Assembly: GCA_919902095.1 (NCBI GenBank)
Contig: CAKKQL010000023.1
Coordinates: 1-7,395 of the forward strand
Direction of reading: 5' to 3'
DNA length: 7,395 nucleotides
Source of the DNA: Acidiferrobacterales bacterium
GTDB taxonomy: Bacteria; Pseudomonadota; Gammaproteobacteria; Acidiferrobacterales; Sulfurifustaceae
The translations under genes and the position numbers were made by a program. Each line of letters begins with the position of its first letter. Within the stretch, counting starts at the first letter, position 1. This document shows, one piece after another, positions 1-4,803 of the stretch. The notes under the pieces are model-generated. The model saw only the letters and a program-made list of their open reading frames with translations, ran no database searches and had not been told where the DNA came from.

Positions 1-1
1 T

Positions 2-502
2 CAGTCCATGCCCGACCACTGGGCCATCGACCAGGTTTTTCCGATACTGCCGCTGGCGCGACTCGACGAGGAGCCGACCCGGCGCGCGGTGTTGCAGGAC
101 ATCACCTGCGATTCCGACGGGCGCGTGGACCAGTACGTGGACGGCGAGGGCGTGGAGACGAGCCTGCCGCTGCACGCACCGAAGGACGGCGAATCCTATC
201 TACTCGGTATCTTCATGGTCGGCGCCTACCAGGAAATTCTCGGCGACATGCACAACCTGTTCGGCGACACTGATTCGGTGCACGTGGAGCTGACGCCCGA
301 CGGGAAACACCGGTTGGCGCAGCCGCGGCGCGGGGACACGGTGGACGCGGTGCTGCGCTACGTGCACTTCGAACCGCAGGAACTGCTTGCCGACTACCGC
401 GTCCGGGTCGAGGCGGCGACCGGATTATCGGCGGCGCAACGGGAAAGTTACCTGGCCGAGCTGACGGCCGGCATCGAAGGCTACACCTACCTCGAAGCCT
501 GA
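2..502 (+). CDS. speA: Biosynthetic arginine decarboxylase, C-terminal part (5' end outside the window)
   Basis: This is the C-terminal 166 residues of SpeA, the PLP-dependent enzyme that converts arginine to agmatine and CO2 in putrescine/spermidine synthesis. The open frame runs in from the left edge (codons from base 2, reading QSMPDHWAIDQ), so the ATG at base 8 is internal and not the start. Family hallmarks are the WAIDQ-FPI-PL-RL stretch, then DITCDSDG (bases 101-124), whose Cys-Asp matches the active-site Cys-Asp of the related ornithine decarboxylase fold. GAYQEILGDMHNLFGDT follows, carrying the Tyr expected to contact the PLP phosphate, and the protein ends in GYTYLEA, close to the usual SpeA terminus. 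Full-length enzymes are about 630-660 residues, so roughly a quarter is visible. The gene converges on the SPOR-protein gene 34 bp away. Identification is by recognised family motifs; the promoter and start lie outside the window. Confidence 0.95.
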   Translation, partial: QSMPDHWAIDQVFPILPLARLDEEPTRRAVLQDITCDSDGRVDQYVDGEGVETSLPLHAPKDGESYLLGIFMVGAYQEILGDMHNLFGDTDSVHVELTPDGKHRLAQPRRGDTVDAVLRYVHFEPQELLADYRVRVEAATGLSAAQRESYLAELTAGIEGYTYLEA

Positions 503-512
503 GCGCTGTTCC

Positions 513-548
513 GCCGGCGTTCGCCTTGGGGCGCCGTCAGGCGCCGGC
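513..548 (+). terminator. GC-rich hairpin region between convergent speA and SPOR gene; weak terminator candidate
   Basis: Two mutually exclusive hairpins can be drawn. One has arms GGCGCC (530-535) and GGCGCC (540-545) around GTCA. The other has outer arms GCCGGCG (513-519) and CGCCGGC (542-548). The structure overlaps the stop codon of the minus-strand SPOR gene. On the plus strand only a broken T-rich stretch follows (TGGTTTCCTT from 549), and on the minus strand there is no T-run. It may help end speA transcription but is not a canonical intrinsic terminator. Confidence 0.3.
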
Positions 549-1139
549 TGGTTTCCTTACCTTCAATCGCAGCGGTTTCATGCCGAGCTGCTGCAGTTGC
601 TGGGTGGCGGCGTCGAGCGCCTCGATTTTTTCGAACGGCCCCAGCTGCACGCGGTAGAACTCGCCCTTGCCCTCGATCGGCGCTTTCTGGATCTGGGCGG
701 CGAGGCCCGCGAGCGCGAGCTTGGCCTTGAGCTGATCGGCCTCCTGGAAGGTGGCGAACGACGCCGCCTGCAGCACGTAGCTCACGCCCGGTTCGGCGGC
801 CGGCTTCGCGGTTTCAGTCCGGGGTTCGGGTTTGGACTTCGGCTTGGCCGGGGCCTTCTCCGGCAGCACGGTCTCGGTTTCCGGCAGGATGGTATAGAAG
901 TCGAACTTGGGTTTGGCCGGTTTGGTCTCGGCCGCTTTCTTTGCCGATTTCTTTTCGTCGGTCTGCTTCTCGGAACTTGAGAAGACCTTGGTGACGCTGG
1001 CAAGTCCGACGCCGCGTTCGCGCAGCATCTGGTAGAGATACACGCCGGCGATGCCGATGCCCAGGCCCAGCAGCAGCATCAGCCAGCGCGGGACGCCCTT
1101 GGAGCGGGAGGAGCCGGCGGATCGGCGACGGACAGCCAT
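537..1139 (-). CDS. Membrane-anchored SPOR-domain protein (FtsN/DedD-like)
   Basis: This 200-residue protein has the bitopic layout of FtsN/DedD-type proteins. A short basic cytoplasmic tail (residues 1-18, RRR and RSK) is followed by one hydrophobic segment at about 19-37. Next is a charged, low-complexity Lys/Pro/Ala/Glu linker at about 55-118, then a C-terminal SPOR domain at about 119-195 (YVLQAASFATFQEADQLKAKL, then FYRVQLGPFE). SPOR domains bind glycan strands lacking stem peptides, which target proteins to the division septum. The FDFYTILPE motif at 79-87 sits in the linker. The gene starts 9 nt after the argS stop on the same strand, so the two are probably cotranscribed. No strong Shine-Dalgarno sequence is seen in the short gap, which suggests translational coupling. 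It could be called an FtsN-like protein, but sequence similarity in such linkers is low, so I give no symbol. Domain assignment is firm; a division role is inferred. Confidence 0.9.
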   Translation of the reverse strand: MAVRRRSAGSSRSKGVPRWLMLLLGLGIGIAGVYLYQMLRERGVGLASVTKVFSSSEKQTDEKKSAKKAAETKPAKPKFDFYTILPETETVLPEKAPAKPKSKPEPRTETAKPAAEPGVSYVLQAASFATFQEADQLKAKLALAGLAAQIQKAPIEGKGEFYRVQLGPFEKIEALDAATQQLQQLGMKPLRLKVRKPAGA

Positions 1140-1148
1140 GGAAATACT

Positions 1149-2906
1149 TTACATGCTTTCCGGCGCCGACACACCCAGCAGCCCGAGGCCATTGCGCAGC
1201 ACCTGGCGCGTGGCGGTGATGAGGTTGAGGCGCGCGTCGCGCAAGCCGGCGTCGTCCACCAGGAAGGTGTGCGTGTTGTAGTAAGCGTGAAAGTCGTAGG
1301 CCAGCTCGCGCAGGTAGTGCGCGAGCTGGTGCGGCTCGTAGGCGAGCGCCGCGGTTTCCACTGTCTCGGGGTAGGCCGCGAGGCGCGCGAGCAGCGCGAT
1401 CTCGTGGGCCTCGGTGAGGCGCAGCAACTGGCGCCGGCCGTTGGCCGCATCGTGCATCCAGCCCTTCTCCTTCATCTGACGCAGCACGCTGCCGATACGC
1501 GCGTGCGCGTACTGCACGTAGTACACCGGGTTGTCATTCGACTGTGATTTGGCGAGGTCGAGGTCGAAGTCCATGTGTTGCTCGCACTTGCGCAGCACGT
1601 AGAAGAAGCGCGCGGCGTCGTTGCCGACTTCGCGGCGCAGCTCTCTCAGGGTTACGAACTCACCCGAGCGCGTGGACATCTGCGCTTTTTCTCCGCCGCG
1701 GTAGAGTATCGCGAACTGTACCAGCAGCACGTGCAGTTTGTCGGCGTCATCGCCGATGGCGGCCAGCGCCGCCTTCACGCGCGGTATGTAGCCGTGGTGG
1801 TCCGCGCCCCAGATGTCGATGACCTGCGCAAAGCCGCGCTCGAGCTTGTGCGCATGGTAGGCGATGTCGTGGGCGAAATAGGTTTTCTGGCCGTTTTCGC
1901 GCACCAGCACCCGGTCCTTCTCGTCGCCGTAATCGGTGGAGCGAAACCACAGCGCGCCGTCCTTTTCGTAGGCATGGCCGCTTTTTCTCAGGCGCTCGAC
2001 CACGCGGTCGGCGGCGCCGGTCTCGACCAGGGCGCGCTCGGAGTACCACTGGTCATACGTGACGCCGAATTCATCGAGGTCCTGGCGGATGTCGTCCAGG
2101 ATCACCTTCAGACCGAGATCGAACACGATGCGATAGGACTGCGGCCCGAGCAGGTTCTTGGCGCGTTCGATCAACGCATCGATGTGCTTTTCCTTGTCGC
2201 CGCCTTTGGGCTCATCGGCGGGCACGCTCATGAATACGTGTGCGGCAGGATGGCGATACGTGTCGGCATGCTCGCGATGCAGCGTGGCGCCGATGTCGTA
2301 GATGTAATCACCCTTGTAGCCGTTGGCCGGGAAGTCGAATTTTTCCCCGCACAGCTCGAGATAACGCAGCCATACCGAGGTTGCGAGGATGTCCATCTGG
2401 CGGCCGGCGTCGTTGATGTAGTACTCGCGGTGCACGGTGAAGCCCGTGGCCGCGAGCAGGCTGGCCACGGTCGCGCCGTAGGCCGCACCGCGCCCGTGGC
2501 CCACGTGCAGCGGCCCGGTGGGATTGGCCGAGACGAATTCCACCTGCACGCGCCGGCCGGCGCCGGCGCGGCTGTGGCCGTAGGCGTGGCCTTCGTCGAG
2601 GATGACGTTGACCGCGTTGTGATACGCCGTGGGGCTCAGATAGAAGTTGATGAAGCCGGGACCGGCGATCTCGACCTTTGCCACCTTGTCCGAGGCCGGC
2701 AGTGCGCGCACGATTTTTTCCGCCAGCTCGCGCGGCTTGACGCGCGCGGCCTTGGCGAGCACGAGCGCGGTGTTGGCGGCGAAGTCGCCGTATTCCTTTG
2801 AGCGCGCGCGTTCGACCTCGATGGCCGCATCGCCGGCGGGTAACTGGCCGGTGGCGCGCAGGCCGGCGACGGCGTGGGACAGGAGCCCGGCGAGATGATG
2901 TTTCAT
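1149..2906 (-). CDS. argS: Arginyl-tRNA synthetase
   Basis: ArgRS is the cytoplasmic class I synthetase that charges tRNA-Arg using ATP and arginine. I start it at 2906 (MKHHLAGLL), giving 585 residues, close to the 577 of E. coli ArgS. The frame stays open 64 codons further upstream, but those codons lack family sequence and would span the promoter at 2947-2955. The N-terminal additional domain is at about 1-110. The HIGH signature appears as HVGH (134-137) inside [17 protein letters not shown]. The KMSKS region has the relaxed form usual in this family ([13 protein letters not shown], 405-417). GADHHGY is at 367-373. The C-terminal anticodon-binding helical domain begins near 460 ([13 protein letters not shown]) and ends [10 protein letters not shown]. 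No catalytic motif is missing. The SPOR-protein gene follows 9 nt downstream on the same strand. The Shine-Dalgarno upstream of the start is weak (GAG four nt before ATG). Confidence 0.97.
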   Translation of the reverse strand: MKHHLAGLLSHAVAGLRATGQLPAGDAAIEVERARSKEYGDFAANTALVLAKAARVKPRELAEKIVRALPASDKVAKVEIAGPGFINFYLSPTAYHNAVNVILDEGHAYGHSRAGAGRRVQVEFVSANPTGPLHVGHGRGAAYGATVASLLAATGFTVHREYYINDAGRQMDILATSVWLRYLELCGEKFDFPANGYKGDYIYDIGATLHREHADTYRHPAAHVFMSVPADEPKGGDKEKHIDALIERAKNLLGPQSYRIVFDLGLKVILDDIRQDLDEFGVTYDQWYSERALVETGAADRVVERLRKSGHAYEKDGALWFRSTDYGDEKDRVLVRENGQKTYFAHDIAYHAHKLERGFAQVIDIWGADHHGYIPRVKAALAAIGDDADKLHVLLVQFAILYRGGEKAQMSTRSGEFVTLRELRREVGNDAARFFYVLRKCEQHMDFDLDLAKSQSNDNPVYYVQYAHARIGSVLRQMKEKGWMHDAANGRRQLLRLTEAHEIALLARLAAYPETVETAALAYEPHQLAHYLRELAYDFHAYYNTHTFLVDDAGLRDARLNLITATRQVLRNGLGLLGVSAPESM

Positions 2907-2946
2907 GAGCTCAGTAAGGACGGTTAGCGGGCGCTGGAGCGTGGCG

Positions 2947-2955
2947 ATTCTATCA
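2947..2955 (-). promoter_or_regulatory. Extended -10 promoter for argS
   Basis: On the minus strand these bases read TGATAGAAT, a perfect TGn extension joined to TAGAAT (5 of 6 matches to TATAAT). No recognisable -35 hexamer lies 16-18 nt upstream, which is acceptable for an extended -10 promoter. Transcription would begin near base 2940, giving a leader of about 34 nt before the ATG at 2906. The site supports the short ArgS start. Confidence 0.55.
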
Positions 2956-3080
2956 CTGCCCGGCCGCGGCGTAGCGTGACGGGAAGCGTGCCGCCACGGC
3001 CGCGCGGATTGTCTCCCCGACCGGCGCGTTGCGGCGCCCAACTGTTTCCTTGACCCAAGAGAGCTAAAAACACCTGTAAA

Positions 3081-3108
3081 AATTATCTTGTATTTCAAAC
3101 AGATAATT
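3081..3108. repeat. Perfect 8-bp inverted repeat with 12-bp spacer, candidate operator
   Basis: AATTATCT (3081-3088) and AGATAATT (3101-3108) are exact reverse complements with centres 20 bp apart, about two helical turns. This geometry suits a dimeric DNA-binding protein. The repeat lies in an AT-rich patch within otherwise GC-rich DNA, 14 bp upstream of the predicted sigma54 -24 element. Its centre is therefore near -53 of the predicted transcript. It could be a regulator site, or a bendable AT-rich segment helping an activator reach the promoter. Its right arm contains GATAAT, so a weak sigma70 -10 element is an alternative reading. Confidence 0.4.
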
Positions 3109-3121
3109 CAGAAGCTGCGGT

Positions 3122-3137
3122 CGGCACGGTTTATGCT
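3122..3137 (+). promoter_or_regulatory. Predicted sigma54 (RpoN) -24/-12 promoter
   Basis: The sequence CGGCACGGTTTATGCT matches the sigma54 consensus TGGCACG-N4-TTGCW at all but two defined positions. The invariant GG (3123-3124) and GC (3135-3136) are separated by exactly 10 nt. Transcription would start near 3147-3148, about 30 nt before the ATG at 3179. It points toward the GGDEF-domain gene with nothing in between, so it would need an AAA+ enhancer-binding activator encoded elsewhere. Motif quality and placement are seen directly; use of the promoter is inferred. Confidence 0.6.
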
Positions 3138-3165
3138 CCATCTCCGACAGGAAATCGTGACGATC

Positions 3166-3171
3166 AGGGAG
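3166..3171 (+). promoter_or_regulatory. Ribosome binding site deciding the 3179 start
   Basis: AGGGAG lies 7 nt upstream of the ATG at 3179, a good Shine-Dalgarno match and spacing. The alternative in-frame ATG at 3233 has GGAG only 4 nt upstream, which is too close, so 3179 is preferred. Confidence 0.65.
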
Positions 3172-3178
3172 TAAACCC

Positions 3179-4168
3179 ATGAACCTCGAACTCGCAGCCG
3201 CGGCGGCACCGCAATCCCGGGAATGGAGCGCTATGCCATCTACCCTTTCCAATGTGGCGCTGTTTGCCAACGTCGAACCCGAGGCCATCGAGGGCCTGCT
3301 GGAGGCCTGTCCGCGGCGCGAACTGGCCGAGGGCGAGGTGCTGATACGCCCCGGCGAGGTGAACCAGACGCTTTATCTCATCCTGTCGGGTCGTCTGCGC
3401 GTGCACCTCGATTCGCTCGACAATCCGCCGCTGGCCGTGCTCGAGAGCGGCGAGAACGTGGGCGAGTTGTCGGTGATCGATCACAAGCCGGCGTCCGCCT
3501 GGGTGGTCGCCGACAGCGTCACGACGCTGCTGGCCGTGGACCCGGAGCGTTTCTGGTCGCTGGTGCACACCTCGCACGCGGTGGCGTGCAACATGCTCGG
3601 CATCCTCGCCCAGCGCCTGCGTCACAGCGACGCCGCCATCAGCGCCGGCCAGCGGCTGCAGCAGATCTACAAGCGCCACGCCACCACCGACGATCTCACC
3701 GGCCTCTATAACCGCCGCTGGATGCAGAATCTCATGCGCCGCCACCTGATGCGCAGCTCGATGAACCGCCAGCCGCTGTCCGTGCTCATGGTGGATATCG
3801 ATCGTCTGCAGGATTTCAACGCCGAATTCGGACGCGCCGCCGGCGACCACGCGCTGTTCGCCGTGGCCCAGACGCTGCAGCACAGCGTGCGCCCGGGGGA
3901 CGTGGTGGCGCGCTACGGCGGTGGCCACTTCCTGGTGCTGCTGCCGGCGACCGATGTTACCGGCGCGCGCGTTGCTGCCGAGCGCGTTCGCCAGGCGGTG
4001 GCCGACGCCGTCGTCATGATGTCGGACGAAAGTATTTTGCCGTCGGTGACGGTGTCAATCGGCTTGGCGCAGATGCAGTCGTTCGACACGACCGAGGCGC
4101 TGCTGGCCGCCGCGAGCGCGGCGCTTGAGCGCGCGAAGAGCAGCGGTCGCAACTGTCTCGCGGAGTAA
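3179..4168 (+). CDS. Cyclic-nucleotide-binding-like domain fused to degenerate GGDEF domain; putative c-di-GMP receptor
   Basis: This 329-residue soluble protein has two domains. Residues about 24-135 form a CRP-like cyclic-nucleotide-binding fold (LFANVEPEAIEGLLEAC, GEVLIRPGE, LYLILSGRLRV, VGELSVIDHKPASAW). Its phosphate-binding cassette keeps Gly95-Glu96, but the Arg that grips the cyclic phosphate is Ala105. No helix-turn-helix follows. Instead a helical linker leads to a GGDEF domain at about 166-329, opening with the standard TDDLTGLYNRR (170-180). The metal Asp206 (DID), substrate Asn214 and Asp223 are kept, but the signature is GGGHF (247-251). The acidic catalytic/metal residue of GGDEF is therefore Gly249. 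The inhibitory-site RxxD is intact as R238-P-G-D241, exactly five residues before the signature. In known proteins this combination (PopA, SgmT, CdgG types) gives c-di-GMP binding without synthesis, so I infer a receptor. It sits behind a predicted sigma54 promoter and ends 10 bp from the convergent gene. The true ligand of the N-terminal domain is unknown. Confidence 0.9.
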   Translation: MNLELAAAAAPQSREWSAMPSTLSNVALFANVEPEAIEGLLEACPRRELAEGEVLIRPGEVNQTLYLILSGRLRVHLDSLDNPPLAVLESGENVGELSVIDHKPASAWVVADSVTTLLAVDPERFWSLVHTSHAVACNMLGILAQRLRHSDAAISAGQRLQQIYKRHATTDDLTGLYNRRWMQNLMRRHLMRSSMNRQPLSVLMVDIDRLQDFNAEFGRAAGDHALFAVAQTLQHSVRPGDVVARYGGGHFLVLLPATDVTGARVAAERVRQAVADAVVMMSDESILPSVTVSIGLAQMQSFDTTEALLAAASAALERAKSSGRNCLAE

Positions 4169-4178
4169 AACTGGGAAT

Positions 4179-4802
4179 TTATTCGGACGCGGTCGGCCGC
4201 GAGACCGGCGCCAGCAGGTTCTCGACGTCGCGCCGGCTGGCGCGTTTCATGGGTTTGCCATCCACCGGCGAGAGCGGCGTTTCGCGCGCCTCCTCGCGGC
4301 CGAATACATACAGCTCGACGGTCACGTTGTCCGCGGTGAAGTGATAAAGCGGCAGCGTCTCGGTGCGCTCGCCCCCGAAGCGCACCCGCCGTTCGGTCTG
4401 CTCGTACGGGATGTCCTGCTCCCGCAGCCACAGGCCGATTTCTTCCGGCGTGTCGGCGGTCACGTGCAACTGGACCGGCGCATCGGCGGTGACGGTGCCG
4501 CTCAAGACCGCGCCCACCAGGCGCGGATTGAAGCGTTCGAGGAATCGCATGGCCTCCAGCGCCAGCCGCCGCAGCCGCCGCACTTCCGTGTCCAGCCGCT
4601 GGCCGCGAAACAGCCGCAGATAATCGGCCAGCGCCGCCTCGATCTCCTCGTTGCTCGGCAGGTTTTTGTCCGACGGCAGGTTCAGGCGGTGAATCGCCTT
4701 GCGCTTGGCGAGCTGGTAGTCGCGCACGCCTTCCTCCACCATGATGCGCGCGGCCTCGGCGCAGATGTGGCGGCGCACCGTGCTTTCGTGGCGCGCCGCC
4801 AT
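4179..4802 (-). CDS. Conserved-looking uncharacterised protein in tandem with PBP1A; possible degenerate nucleotidyltransferase-like fold
   Basis: I do not recognise a characterised family with confidence. The 207-residue protein starts at 4802 (MAARHESTVRRHICAEAARIM), 1 nt after the mrcA stop codon. The frame is open further upstream to 5036, but that part would lie wholly inside mrcA and is Arg/Pro/Thr-rich shadow sequence. The visible N-terminal half is charged and helical (residues 1-92), including VRDYQLAKRKAIHRL and SDKNLPSNEEIEAALADYLRLF. After FNPRLVGAVLSGTVT (91-105) comes an alpha/beta-like half with VQLHVTADTPEEIGLWL, YHFTADNVTVELYVF, then SPVDGKPMKRASRRDVENLL. The LVGAVLSGT stretch recalls the Gly-rich loop of nucleotidyltransferases, but no DxD pair follows, so activity is doubtful. 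There is no signal peptide or membrane segment, so it is probably cytoplasmic. Spacing implies translational coupling with PBP1A; a role in envelope growth is inference only. It converges on the GGDEF gene. Confidence 0.8.
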   Translation of the reverse strand: MAARHESTVRRHICAEAARIMVEEGVRDYQLAKRKAIHRLNLPSDKNLPSNEEIEAALADYLRLFRGQRLDTEVRRLRRLALEAMRFLERFNPRLVGAVLSGTVTADAPVQLHVTADTPEEIGLWLREQDIPYEQTERRVRFGGERTETLPLYHFTADNVTVELYVFGREEARETPLSPVDGKPMKRASRRDVENLLAPVSRPTASE

Positions 4803-4803
4803 G

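Noticed and set aside
1575..2801. 408-codon plus-strand open frame opposite argS
   Set aside because: Mirror frame of argS in GC-rich DNA with no family motifs.
1..2906. speA and argS adjacency as an arginine-sensing unit
   Set aside because: The genes are convergent on opposite strands with the SPOR gene between them, and I see no shared regulatory element; shared use of arginine is probably coincidence.
2907..3098. 64-codon N-terminal extension of ArgS to an ATG at 3098
   Set aside because: The extension has no ArgRS sequence, is Arg/Ser-rich, would span the extended -10 promoter at 2947-2955, and would make the protein far longer than the family.
3164..3928. 254-codon minus-strand open frame opposite the GGDEF-domain gene
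   Set aside because: His/Gln/Ala-rich mirror frame; the plus strand carries clear domain motifs with a good ribosome binding site.
4188..4201. CGCGG-TCGG-CCGCG hairpin as a terminator for the mrcA operon
   Set aside because: It lies inside the coding end of the 207-residue protein, the stem is only 5 bp, and no T-run follows directly.
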